This document shows positions 23,442 to 32,129 of a DNA stretch of 44,839 bases, piece after piece. The stretch comes from a virus, in the IMG/VR virus record IMGVR_UViG_3300036845_000316, positions 1-44,839 of that record; one strand, 5' to 3'. The notes below the pieces were generated by a model. That model was not told where the DNA came from. It searched no databases and saw only the letters and a program-made list of their open reading frames with translations. Each line of letters opens with the position of its first letter. The stretch's first letter is position 1. The position numbers and the translations under genes were made by a program.

Positions 23442-23611
23442 TGCCGAACAAGGCGATGGCGGCGGGTGCGGCGGGGGCTGTGACCGTTATCCTGGTGTGG
23501 GTCTTGGGGACTTTCGGCCACATCGTGGTGCCGCCCGAGGTTTCCTCCGCCCTGACGACCATCATCTCGTCGCTGGCTGCCTACGCGGCGCCGCACGAGT
23601 CGGCGTCATGA
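23441..23611 (+). CDS. Holin-like one/two-TM protein, 56 aa
   Basis: MPNKAMAAGAAGAVTVILVW... a hydrophobic helix (GAVTVILVWVLGTFGHIVV), then a PPEVSSALTTIISSLAAYAA segment seen in small phage holin-like proteins. It overlaps the upstream stop by one base and the next ATG by four. Membrane permeabilisation at lysis is likely from form and place, not proven. Confidence 0.65.
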   Translation: MPNKAMAAGAAGAVTVILVWVLGTFGHIVVPPEVSSALTTIISSLAAYAAPHESAS

Positions 23612-23997
23612 GGGGCTACGCCTGGATGTACTCGGCGGATCGCGCGTTGATCTGGATTTCGGCGGCGCTGATGGCTGCGGTTGCGGTGTATGGCGCGACC
23701 GGGTGCTCCGCGCAGCAGATCGTGGGCGGGTCGGCGGTGGTGAGCGAGACGGTGCTGCCGGCGGCTGACCTGCAAAGGATACGCGGCATCTGCGCGAGCG
23801 CGGAGCCGCCGCTGACGACCGCCTCGCAGTCCACCAACAAGGCAGTGGCGGCGACCGCGCAGTACGGCGTTGCCTACTGCCAGGCGCTGGGTGCCGCCCC
23901 GGCGGGGTGGGTGCCGGCGACCACGACGTCGACGACCCTGGCGTGGCTGCAAACGGTGATCCAACTCGCCGGTATCATCCTGCCGCTGGTGCTTTGA
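23608..23997 (+). CDS. Envelope protein with N- and C-terminal hydrophobic segments
   Basis: 129 residues: N-terminal export signal or TM (LIWISAALMAAVAVYGATGC, Cys in a weak lipobox-like A-T-G-C), an Ala/Thr-rich periplasmic part, and a C-terminal TM (TLAWLQTVIQLAGIILPLVL). It sits directly after the holin-like gene with ATGA overlap. A spanin or lysis-accessory lipoprotein is possible. Confidence 0.65.
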   Translation: MRGYAWMYSADRALIWISAALMAAVAVYGATGCSAQQIVGGSAVVSETVLPAADLQRIRGICASAEPPLTTASQSTNKAVAATAQYGVAYCQALGAAPAGWVPATTTSTTLAWLQTVIQLAGIILPLVL

Positions 23998-24071
23998 GGA
24001 TACTTTGCAGGCTGTGGCGTTGGTTGAGGACGCCGGTCGAATTTGGTGCCGATGACCTATAGGAGAAGATG

Positions 24072-24341
24072 ATGGCTGAGATTGACGAGACCGCACCCGC
24101 GCAGCCCGACCTCGTGGCGCACGCGCAACTCCACCACAGCGTGACGCAGATGATCCTGGCGGCGCTGGAGGGGTTGATGCAGACGATGCCCGCCGCCGCC
24201 GGCATCCGCGCCACGGTCGACCGGGCCCGCCAGATGCTCGACCGCGCCGACACCTTTATCAAGACCGAGGTGGAACCGGCGGTGCCGCCTCCCGTTGGCG
24301 AGGCGCCGTCTTCGTTCAAGCCGGCCAAGACCGCGCCTTAA
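24072..24341 (+). CDS. Hypothetical protein, 89 aa
   Basis: MAEIDETAPAQPDLVAHAQL... is a helical core with a Pro-rich C-terminal tail. AGGAG is six bases before ATG 24072 (ATG 24069 is too close). Located between lysis-type and packaging genes; no family recognised. Confidence 0.7.
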   Translation: MAEIDETAPAQPDLVAHAQLHHSVTQMILAALEGLMQTMPAAAGIRATVDRARQMLDRADTFIKTEVEPAVPPPVGEAPSSFKPAKTAP

Positions 24342-24467
24342 GGTTTTCCAATGGTTTTCTGGACATGCTGGTGGCACCCTCACCGCAAGCACCGCCGGCA
24401 GCGTGTCCACCCTGTCCTGCGCATCGGCAATGTCGCCGTTGAGCTCATCGCTTGGGAGACAATCCAC

Positions 24468-24782
24468 ATGGCACTCACCGAAAACGTCGGCCAGACCTCC
24501 ACCCTCTCGATCCACTACTGGGACGCGACCGGGGCCGAGATCACCGCCCCGGTGCTCGACAGCCCGGCCTCGTGGTCTCAGACCACGCCCGCGACCGACA
24601 CCCTGACCGCGAGCGCCGACGGCAACAGCGCGACGGTGGTCGGGCTTGCCGCCGGCAGCGACACGGTGCAAGTGCAGGTCATGGTCGGTGGCAAGCAGTT
24701 CTCGGCGACCATCGACGTGACGGTGGCGGCGTCCGCCCCGGCGCTCGACCACATCACCATCGAAGCCTCGACGCCTGCCTAG
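24468..24782 (+). CDS. Ig-like (BIG2-type) domain protein, 104 aa
   Basis: MALTENVGQTSTLSIHYWDA... then a bacterial-Ig-like sequence: ASADGNSATVVGLAAGSDTV and VMVGGKQFSATIDVTVAA. Probably a small decoration or minor virion domain. SD GGGAGA. An in-frame ATG at 24351 would add 39 basic residues without a good site. Its stop overlaps the presumed CTG start of terminase. Confidence 0.7.
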   Translation: MALTENVGQTSTLSIHYWDATGAEITAPVLDSPASWSQTTPATDTLTASADGNSATVVGLAAGSDTVQVQVMVGGKQFSATIDVTVAASAPALDHITIEASTPA

Positions 24783-26796
24783 CGGTCCCGCGCCCGACCG
24801 CATCGACGAGCACGTCGCGGCGATCGTCACCGCGGCGGCGAAAGACCCGTGGGTCGCGCATAACTATTTCTGGCCGGTCGGCAGCGCCCGCCGTCCGTCG
24901 AAGTCGTGCGCCGCGCAGAAGCGCATCATCGAACTGGTCCACGGCCCCTTTCCGCGTCAGGTGATCGAGGGCTTTCGCGGCATCGCCAAGACCACGATCC
25001 TCGAAGAGACCGCCATTATTCGGGCGCTCTACTCGCGGTTCCGCTTCATGGTGATCCTGTCGGCGTCGTACCACCTCGCCTGCCAGCGGCTCGACACCAT
25101 CAAGAACGCGCTGACCATCAACCCCGCCATCACCAGCGTCTTCGGGCCGCAGGAAGGCGGCACCTGGCAGGAGGGCCGCATCATCCTCGCCAACGGCGCC
25201 TGCATCCAGGCGCTGGGGCGCGGCCAGAAGATGACCGGGATGAAGTACCGCGACTGGCGCCCTGACGCGGCGCTGGTCGATGACGTGGAAGACCCCGAGG
25301 AGACGCTCGACGATGCCGACCGCGAAGAGATCTGGCGCTGGTTCCTGCGCACCTTCATACCGAGTCTTGATTCCCCTAATGCCACTTGGGTCAGGGTGCT
25401 CGGTACTCGGCGCGGCAACGGAAGCCTACCTGATCGTCTTGAGAAAATCGGATGGCCCAGCGCCCGATTTCCTATCGAGTATGTCGATGGTGAAGGGGCG
25501 CGGCGTGCCACTTGGCCGGCCAAGTTCCCGCTTCGCGAGATTGACGAGCTGAAGCGGCTCTACCGCGGCGACATGCACACCTTCATGCAGGAATACATGT
25601 GCGAGGCGGTGAGCGTTGGCGACCGCGACTTCGAGGCCCAGGACTTCCGCACGGTGTCGCGCACCCGCACCTGGGAGGCGGTCTATGCGTGGTACGACCC
25701 GGCCCGCACCATCCACCGCACCAGCGCCACCACCGGGCGCGTCATCTTCAGCTGGATCGGCTCGCGCCTTGTCGTCTGGGAATCCTCGGGCGAGCGGTGG
25801 CAGCCCGACCAGATCGTCGCCGCCATCCTTAACGACATGCAGAACTACAACCTTGTCTGGGCCGGGGTCGAGATCGACGGCCTCGAAGAGTTCATCAAGC
25901 AGCCGCTGCGTCAGGAGCAACTGCGCCGCAACGTCTTCATCCCGGTCAAGCCGATCCGTGCGCCGCGCGACAAATACCGCTTCATCCGCGCGCTGCAACC
26001 GTATTTCAAGGCGGGCGAGATCGAGTTCGCCGGCGGCGGCCACCAGGCGCTGATCGAGCAATTGACGAGTTTCCCCAACGGCGACATCGATATCCCGAAC
26101 GCCTTGGCCTACGCGCTGCCGCTGCGCCCCGCGGCGCCGGTCTATGACGGCTTCCGGCCCGAGCACGTGTCGGATCGCGCCATGATCGAGCGCAGCGGGT
26201 CGTGCTGGCTCGCCTGCAACGCGGCGCGCGTGCCGAACCAAGGCACGATGACCACGGTGGCGGTGTTGCAGTATCTCTATGGGCGGCTCAGCGTCGTCGC
26301 CGACTTCGCGATGGAGGGCGACCCGCGCGAGGTGGTGCCGCTGATCGTGCGCGAGGCGGCGATGCTGACGCGGCGAACGATGACCGCCTCCTGCGCGCCC
26401 GTGCATTTCGACCAGTACAACAATGTCGGGCTGGTGCAGGCGCTGAAGGCGTATCCGCTGGAGGTCGAGCGCGGCACCCCGCCGATGAAGGGGCGCGACT
26501 TCCTGCGCGATGAGTTGGGGCGGCTCCTGAAGGGCGACCCGTGCGTCCGGGTGGCGCGCGAGGCGGCGCTGACCCTGCGGGCGATGACCGGCGGCTATAC
26601 GCGAGTCGTCGAACGCAACGGCGGGCTTTCCTACGATGCGGAGCCGGGGGTTTACAAGGTGCTGATGGAGGGCATCGAGAGCTGCGTCGGGGTGATGGCC
26701 GTCGAACCGCTTGAGAGCGAAGGGAACTGGAGCGTGACGGCGGACGGCCGGCGGTATAGAAGGTACGCCAACGCGGTGCAGGAACGGAGAACCTAG
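24775..26796 (+). CDS. terL: Large terminase subunit
   Basis: About 673 residues. Conserved N-terminal region (WVAHNYFWP ... AAQKRIIELV) precedes Walker A GFRGIAKTT (about 66-74). Walker B is ALVDDVED (about 165-172). The C-terminal half has a nuclease-like VVADFAMEGDPREVV, a later FDQYNNVGLVQAL segment and an Arg-rich end. TerL powers DNA packaging and cuts the concatemer. The first ATG/GTG/TTG in frame is GTG 24961, just before Walker A, which would remove the adenine-binding part. CTG 24775, overlapping the previous stop, is the best natural start. The portal gene follows directly. Confidence 0.85.
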   Translation: MPSGPAPDRIDEHVAAIVTAAAKDPWVAHNYFWPVGSARRPSKSCAAQKRIIELVHGPFPRQVIEGFRGIAKTTILEETAIIRALYSRFRFMVILSASYHLACQRLDTIKNALTINPAITSVFGPQEGGTWQEGRIILANGACIQALGRGQKMTGMKYRDWRPDAALVDDVEDPEETLDDADREEIWRWFLRTFIPSLDSPNATWVRVLGTRRGNGSLPDRLEKIGWPSARFPIEYVDGEGARRATWPAKFPLREIDELKRLYRGDMHTFMQEYMCEAVSVGDRDFEAQDFRTVSRTRTWEAVYAWYDPARTIHRTSATTGRVIFSWIGSRLVVWESSGERWQPDQIVAAILNDMQNYNLVWAGVEIDGLEEFIKQPLRQEQLRRNVFIPVKPIRAPRDKYRFIRALQPYFKAGEIEFAGGGHQALIEQLTSFPNGDIDIPNALAYALPLRPAAPVYDGFRPEHVSDRAMIERSGSCWLACNAARVPNQGTMTTVAVLQYLYGRLSVVADFAMEGDPREVVPLIVREAAMLTRRTMTASCAPVHFDQYNNVGLVQALKAYPLEVERGTPPMKGRDFLRDELGRLLKGDPCVRVAREAALTLRAMTGGYTRVVERNGGLSYDAEPGVYKVLMEGIESCVGVMAVEPLESEGNWSVTADGRRYRRYANAVQERRT

Positions 26797-28986
26797 TTGG
26801 CGCGCAGCCGCATCGACCGCAACACCCAGTTGTGCCAGCGCGAGGAGGTGCGCGAGCAACTCCTGACGCACTACACCGCCATCGAGAAGGGCTTCAATGA
26901 CCAGGTGGGGCGGGCCGACGAGACGCTCGACTACTGGGACATCTACAACTGCAAGCTGGGCTCGAAGCAGTTCTACGCCGGCAACGCGCGCCTGTTCGTG
27001 CCGCTGGTCCACAACGCCGTCGAGGCGCGCAAGACGCGGCTGATGGGGCGGTTGTTTCCCGAGGCGGGGCGCTACCTCGACATCACCACCGAAGACGGCG
27101 ACATCCCGCACGCGGTCGTGGCGCTGCTCGAACTTTACGTCGAGCAGTCGGAGTTGCGGACCCAGGTCATCCCGCCGCTGCTGGTGGCGGGCGATGTCGA
27201 GGGCACCTACGCGGTGTGCGTGACGTGGCGCAGCCGCGAGAAGTACGTCGTTTCACGCGAAACATCTCCCGTGAGGGTCGGCGGCATCGAGCACCCCGAC
27301 CTCGAGCCGGTCGAGCGCATCAAATCGGAGAAAATCACCGACGCCTATCCCGTGGTCGAGATCATCCCCGACCCCGACCTCCTGATCCTGCCGGCGACCT
27401 CGGACAGCATCGAGGAGGCGCTCGACGCCGGCGGGTCGGTGACGACGATCTGCCGGTGGACCAAGGAGCGGGTGCAGGAGCAGATCGACGCGGGTGAGAT
27501 CGACGCCGAGTATTCGGCGCAGATGCTGGCGGCGATGAAGCGCGGCGATGCGGGGTCGTCCAAGCGCGACGTGCCGAAGAAGCTCGCCGAGTACGCCGGG
27601 ATCAAGGCCGGCGGCGGCTACGCCGAAATCTACCGGACCTGGCTCAAGATCAAGATCGGCAAGGAACGCCGCCTCGTGCTCGCCTATTTTGGCGGCGACG
27701 ACACGATCCTTGGCTGCAAATTGTGCCCGTACTGGTGCGACGACCCCGACATCATCTTCGAGCCGGTGCGCAAGTTCCCCGGGGTCGGCAAGGGGCCGAG
27801 CCAGATCAAGCCGTGCGCCGACATGCAGTACGCCGCCAACGACGCGATCAACGAAGGCATGGACAGCGCCACCTACTCGATGCTGCCGATCGTGATGACC
27901 GACCCGGAGAAGAACCCGAAGATCGGCACGATGGTGATGGATCTGATGGCGGTGTGGGAGACGAGCCCGCGCGACACCCAGCCGATCGCCTTCCCGCAAC
28001 TCTACCAGCACGCCTTTGACATCGTGCAGGCGGCGGAGCGGTACATCTCCCAGACCCTCGGGGTCAACCCGGCGATGATTGCGCAGTCGACCGGAGTGCC
28101 GGGGCGCAAGCGCACCCAGGCCGAGGTGGCGATGGAGCAGCAGGTCGATTTGATGTCGACCGACGCCAGCGCCACGGTGGTCGAGCGGGTGCTGACCAAG
28201 ATCATCAACAAATTCGCGCATTACGACGCGCAGTTCCGCGACGATGAGATTCTGGTGCGGAGCGTCGGCGAGCTCGGGGTCAAGGTCGAGATGCAGACGG
28301 TGCCGCCGTTGCAGATGGGAAAGCGTTGGCAGTTCAAGTGGCGCGGGGTCGAGGCTGCCCGCACCGTGCAGCAGGTCCAGCAGCAGATCTCGGCGCTCAA
28401 CGTCATCACCCAGATGGCGCAGAACCCGGCGGTGCAGCAGCAGGGGATGCGGGTCAACCCGGTGCCGTTTATCAGGACGCTGGCGGAGAACGCCTTTGGG
28501 CCGCGCATGGCTCCCGAGATCTTCGAGGACATAAGGGACAAATTCACCATCCCGGCCGAGCTCGAAAACATGATGCTTGACGAGGCGCAGGAAGTTCCGG
28601 TGTCGCCGCTCGACGACGACGCGATGCACCTGCAACACCATCTGCCGGCGGCGCAGCAGGCGGCGCTGAAGACGATCGATATCATGGGTGTCCCGGTGCA
28701 GTCGCCGGTGACGCTCGCCTACCAGCGGCACATACAGGCGCACCAGAAGCAATTGCAGGCCAAGGCGCAGGCGCAGCAGATGCAGCAGATGATGGCGCAG
28801 ATGCAGCAGGCGGCGGGCCAGGGCGGGCCGGGACAACCCGGCGGCGGCGGGCGGCCGGGGCCGCGCCCGGGGGCGCAGAACGTCGCGCCGCGGGCCAATC
28901 TGCAGCAGCCGCCGGGACGCATCGCGCCCGATCAGATGCGGGGGGGCCTCGTCCAGATGCCGCGGCAGCGCATCGGTCGCGCTTGA
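26797..28986 (+). CDS. Portal (head-tail connector) protein
   Basis: 729 residues starting at TTG with GGAG seven bases upstream, immediately after terminase. The N-terminal half (YNCKLGSKQFYAGNARLFVP, VEARKTRLMGRLFPE) and the central region fit large podovirus portals. The C-terminus is Gln/Met/Pro/Gly-rich. The portal forms the dodecameric DNA entry ring and docks TerL. A very long antisense frame here is an artefact of GC-rich codons. Confidence 0.8.
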   Translation: MARSRIDRNTQLCQREEVREQLLTHYTAIEKGFNDQVGRADETLDYWDIYNCKLGSKQFYAGNARLFVPLVHNAVEARKTRLMGRLFPEAGRYLDITTEDGDIPHAVVALLELYVEQSELRTQVIPPLLVAGDVEGTYAVCVTWRSREKYVVSRETSPVRVGGIEHPDLEPVERIKSEKITDAYPVVEIIPDPDLLILPATSDSIEEALDAGGSVTTICRWTKERVQEQIDAGEIDAEYSAQMLAAMKRGDAGSSKRDVPKKLAEYAGIKAGGGYAEIYRTWLKIKIGKERRLVLAYFGGDDTILGCKLCPYWCDDPDIIFEPVRKFPGVGKGPSQIKPCADMQYAANDAINEGMDSATYSMLPIVMTDPEKNPKIGTMVMDLMAVWETSPRDTQPIAFPQLYQHAFDIVQAAERYISQTLGVNPAMIAQSTGVPGRKRTQAEVAMEQQVDLMSTDASATVVERVLTKIINKFAHYDAQFRDDEILVRSVGELGVKVEMQTVPPLQMGKRWQFKWRGVEAARTVQQVQQQISALNVITQMAQNPAVQQQGMRVNPVPFIRTLAENAFGPRMAPEIFEDIRDKFTIPAELENMMLDEAQEVPVSPLDDDAMHLQHHLPAAQQAALKTIDIMGVPVQSPVTLAYQRHIQAHQKQLQAKAQAQQMQQMMAQMQQAAGQGGPGQPGGGGRPGPRPGAQNVAPRANLQQPPGRIAPDQMRGGLVQMPRQRIGRA

Positions 28987-29073
28987 CAAGTCCCCCGGAT
29001 TTGGTGCAAAGGGCAAAAAGCAGGTTTCGGCTGGTTGCTGATGCGACCGCCAGTTTACCGCGAGAGGTGAGAA

Positions 29074-29859
29074 GTGGCGGGTAATCCTGATCCTTCGGTC
29101 CCCGGCGACGGCGGGCCGGAACTGGAGTTGGAGAGCGACCTTGAAAGCCAAGATGCCCCGGATGGCGAAGAAGCCGAAGACGGTGAAGACCTCTTTGTCG
29201 AAGATGCCGATGATGAGGGCGATGGAGACGGGGATGACGGGCGGGATGGATCGCAAGAAAGGCAAGCGCCGGCCCAAAATGTAAGGCGTTCCTCGCGGCC
29301 GAACCCGCGTCAGCGGCTTCGCTCCGAGAACACCGAACTCAGGTCGCAGCTTACTGAAGTCCAACGACAGCTTCAGGAACTGGCGCGTCAGCGTCAGCAG
29401 CCCTCGCCCCAGGAGATCGCCGAGGCGCAGCGCCGGGAGGAAGAAGCCCTCTCGATGATGACGCCCGTCGAGATGGGGCGCTACTTCCAGCAACAGACAA
29501 ACCGCCAGGTGCAGTCTCAGGTGCAGCAGATCCAGGCTGCGCTGTTCGACCGTACCGACAAGCAGGAATATGACCGGATCGTCGAGGCCCGCCCCACGTT
29601 GCGGAAGTTCGAGGCGAAGGTCGAGGAACTGAGGGCGCAATCGCCCGGTGTGCCGCGCCGCTGGCTGTTGGCCGCGGCAATCGGCGACGCCGCCCTCAAC
29701 AACGAATCGGGTGCCCGCACCCGCTCCTCGCGGCAAACCGAGGAGCAGCGCCGGCGCCAGGCCGCAAGGCCTTCGAACGGTCGGGGCGATGTCCCCAACA
29801 CGCGCAGCCGAGGGCGCCAACCGGGCAACTTCGAACATCTGCGCAACGTCGTAATCTAG
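29074..29859 (+). CDS. Scaffold-like capsid assembly protein
   Basis: 261 residues, GTG start after GAGAGGTGAGAA. Residues 10-60 are strongly acidic (EAEDGEDLFVEDADDEGDG), followed by a basic patch and a long coiled coil (LRSENTELRSQLTEVQRQLQ). It ends in a basic, disordered tail. Acidic start plus coiled coil between portal and major capsid genes is classic for scaffolds. Confidence 0.7.
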   Translation: MAGNPDPSVPGDGGPELELESDLESQDAPDGEEAEDGEDLFVEDADDEGDGDGDDGRDGSQERQAPAQNVRRSSRPNPRQRLRSENTELRSQLTEVQRQLQELARQRQQPSPQEIAEAQRREEEALSMMTPVEMGRYFQQQTNRQVQSQVQQIQAALFDRTDKQEYDRIVEARPTLRKFEAKVEELRAQSPGVPRRWLLAAAIGDAALNNESGARTRSSRQTEEQRRRQAARPSNGRGDVPNTRSRGRQPGNFEHLRNVVI

Positions 29860-29870
29860 GCGGAGGCAGC

Positions 29871-29893
29871 ACCCTCCGCTTCTGACGGAGGGT
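29871..29893 (+). promoter_or_regulatory. Hairpin covering the capsid gene ribosome-binding site
   Basis: ACCCTCCG (29871-29878), 7-nt loop, CGGAGGGT (29886-29893): perfect 8-bp stem. GGAGGG in the 3' arm is the Shine-Dalgarno for ATG 29898. It could tune translation or protect the mRNA 5' end. No T-run, so not a terminator. Confidence 0.7.
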
Positions 29894-29897
29894 ATGA

Positions 29898-31229
29898 ATG
29901 GCCACGACGACCGCCAATTCGCTGCAAGGCGACGTACTTGCCTATCTCGCCGAGGAGGTTCTGCCTCTCTCGCAGAAAACGCTTGTCGTCCACCAGTTCG
30001 GGGTCAAGCACCGCATCCCCAAGGGGCGCGGGCTGACGATGATCTTCACCCGCTACAACCGGCTGCCGCTGCCGTTCGGTCCGCTGTCGGAAGGGGTGCC
30101 GGCGGTCTCGAACCAGTTGTCGATCCAGCAGGTGATCGGCGTGGCGCAGCAATGGGGCGGTCAGGTCACGATCACCGACGTGGCCGAGATGACGATCTTC
30201 CACGACCCGTTCCAGCAGGCGAAGCGCCTGGTTGGCTATCAGGTCGCCGAGACGCTCGAGCGCAACGACTTCCTGACGCTGCTCGGCGGCACACAGGTCA
30301 ACTTCGTCAATTCGCGCGGCTCGCGCGGCTCGCTCCAGGCGGGCGACGTGCTCGACCCCTTCACCGTACAGCGCACCCAGATCGCGCTGTCGCAGGGCGG
30401 GGCGCCGATGTTTGCCGGCCCGGAGGGCGTCGATGTCAAGAAGGACATCGCCAAGCTCTACCGCGGCAACCAGAACCCGGCGTCGCAACCGCATTTTGTC
30501 GCGGTCGGCTCGTACATCCCGATCGGCGATTTGCGGCAGAACCCGACGATCTCGAACGCCTGGTCGTTTAGCGAGGTCGAAAGCCTCTACAATTCGGAAG
30601 CGGGCCAGTGGTCCTCGATCCGCTTCTGCCAGTCGAACATGGTGCCGAGCTTTACCGGCGTCGCGCAGGTCAACGGCGCCAACGCCACGGGGTCGCTGGC
30701 CACGGGAACCTACTTCATCCAGGTCACCGGCTCCGACACGCAGAACCAGTACGAGAGCCGCATCTATCAGGTCTCCGCCGGGGTCAGCGTCACCACCGGT
30801 GGCATCTCGGTGACGCTGCCGAACATCGCCGGCTTTACCTTCAGCGTCTATGTCGGCACCACGTCGAGCCCGACGAACCTCGGCCTGTCGACCTCGGGGC
30901 CGACCAGCGGGCCGTTCACCGGGCAGGCGACGCAGCTTGCTGCGAACACCACCGTCACCATCACCGGCACCGGCCTCGCGCAGACGCCGCCGGCCGCCCC
31001 GAACACGGGCGTCACGGTCTACCCGGTCTTCATCTTCGGCGAAGGCGCCTTTGGCGTCGTCGAACTGGAGAACACCGAGTTCTTCTATCTGGCGAACGCC
31101 GAGAAGGCCGACCCGCAGAACCAGCTTCGCGTGGTGGCGTGGAAGACGACGGTGGGCGGAATGCTGCTCAACACCAGCTTTATGGCGCGCATCGAATGCA
31201 CCAGCGCCTTCTCGGCGACGTACGGCTAA
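29898..31229 (+). CDS. Major capsid protein, N4-gp56-like, with Ig-like insert
   Basis: 443 residues. N-terminal (SLQGDVLAYLAEEVLPLSQK, KHRIPKGRGLTMIFTRYNRL, PLSEGVPAV) matches the N4-gp56 major capsid family. About residues 253-372 are a Thr/Gly/Ser-rich beta domain (TGSLATGTYFIQVTGSD...) inserted before the last part (PVFIFGEGAFGVVELEN), probably displayed on the capsid surface. Located after the scaffold gene behind the SD hairpin. Confidence 0.8.
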   Translation: MATTTANSLQGDVLAYLAEEVLPLSQKTLVVHQFGVKHRIPKGRGLTMIFTRYNRLPLPFGPLSEGVPAVSNQLSIQQVIGVAQQWGGQVTITDVAEMTIFHDPFQQAKRLVGYQVAETLERNDFLTLLGGTQVNFVNSRGSRGSLQAGDVLDPFTVQRTQIALSQGGAPMFAGPEGVDVKKDIAKLYRGNQNPASQPHFVAVGSYIPIGDLRQNPTISNAWSFSEVESLYNSEAGQWSSIRFCQSNMVPSFTGVAQVNGANATGSLATGTYFIQVTGSDTQNQYESRIYQVSAGVSVTTGGISVTLPNIAGFTFSVYVGTTSSPTNLGLSTSGPTSGPFTGQATQLAANTTVTITGTGLAQTPPAAPNTGVTVYPVFIFGEGAFGVVELENTEFFYLANAEKADPQNQLRVVAWKTTVGGMLLNTSFMARIECTSAFSATYG

Positions 31230-31239
31230 CGGAGGCGAT

Positions 31240-31551
31240 ATGTCCTATCAGGTGAGATACCAGATCACGGTCGAGTACATCGGTGTCGGCCAGGGTCCGA
31301 TGTCGGTTCCGGCGCAGCAGATGCTGTTGCTGGGGCAGCTCGCCATCACCGGCCTGACCCCGGCGCCACGCACCGGCGGGCCGACCGGGGTGCAGCAGGT
31401 TCCGGGGGGCGAGTCGCCGACGCAGGCGAACTTCAACACCGCGATCAACGGCTCGTCCTCGACCGCGAGCGGGGGTCTGGCGCTCGACATCGAGAACGCC
31501 ATCGCCGCCAATCTCGGCCAGATCCAGGGCTTTGCAACCGGCGGAGGCTGA
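31240..31551 (+). CDS. Minor virion protein, 103 aa
   Basis: MSYQVRYQITVEYIGVGQGP... beta start, then Gly/Pro-rich, then a helical C-terminus (LDIENAIAANLGQIQGFAT). GGAGG precedes ATG 31240. Position after major capsid suggests a decoration, connector or tail-completion factor; no family named. Confidence 0.7.
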   Translation: MSYQVRYQITVEYIGVGQGPMSVPAQQMLLLGQLAITGLTPAPRTGGPTGVQQVPGGESPTQANFNTAINGSSSTASGGLALDIENAIAANLGQIQGFATGGG

Positions 31552-31554
31552 CCC

Positions 31555-32121
31555 TTGGCGCTTCATACTTTCGGGACAGCGGCGAACTCGTCTCTGCGGG
31601 CGCTGGCGTGGTCGCAGGGATTGTCGGACGCCGACATCGCGGCGATCTCGCAGACCGTGGTCGACGACGCGCAATTGGGGTCGATCCTCGGCAACGACGC
31701 GCCGGGGGCGACGGCGATGGCGGCGACCGGCTCGACGCACACCAACACCACGCTCGACACGCTGGTTGCGACCGGCACGATCACGCTGGCGTGGCTGACG
31801 AGCGCGCTTGCCGTTGGCCCGCCGCCGCTGGTGGTCGGCGCCGGCATCCCGCCAGGCACCTTTGTCACGGCCTTTAACGGCACGACAACGGTCACGCTGT
31901 CGCAGGCGGCGACAGCCACGGCGAGCGGCGTGCGGCTGTGGTTTGTCCCGGCCAACGATACGAGGCCGGCGCTCGACCGCACAGGACGGCTGTGGGTGCC
32001 GCGTCGCGGCTTTCTCACCGTGCTTCCAGGCGACGTGGTCGCGGTCGACACCTTCGGCGCGGTTATCCTTGTGCCCGGAAATATGGTAAGTGCCACGGGC
32101 AGTGTGTGGACTTTTACATAG
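31555..32121 (+). CDS. Virion protein with shared beta-insert domain, 188 aa
   Basis: TTG start, GGAGG upstream. About residues 59-130 are a beta module (TGSTHTNTTLDTLVATGTIT ... IPPGTFVTAFNGTTTVTLSQ AATATASG) like modules in the adaptor and tail-hub proteins. It ends with DRTGRLWVPRRGFLTVLPGD. Likely a head decoration or completion protein. Confidence 0.7.
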   Translation: MALHTFGTAANSSLRALAWSQGLSDADIAAISQTVVDDAQLGSILGNDAPGATAMAATGSTHTNTTLDTLVATGTITLAWLTSALAVGPPPLVVGAGIPPGTFVTAFNGTTTVTLSQAATATASGVRLWFVPANDTRPALDRTGRLWVPRRGFLTVLPGDVVAVDTFGAVILVPGNMVSATGSVWTFT

Positions 32122-32129
32122 GGTGATCG

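Noticed and set aside
25426-27111. 561-codon leftward open frame opposite terminase
   Set aside because: Antisense shadow; low-complexity composition and no ribosome-binding site.
27253-29838. 861-codon leftward open frame opposite the portal gene
   Set aside because: Arg/Leu/His-rich translation typical of antisense to GC-rich genes; opposite strand has a clear portal with good signals.
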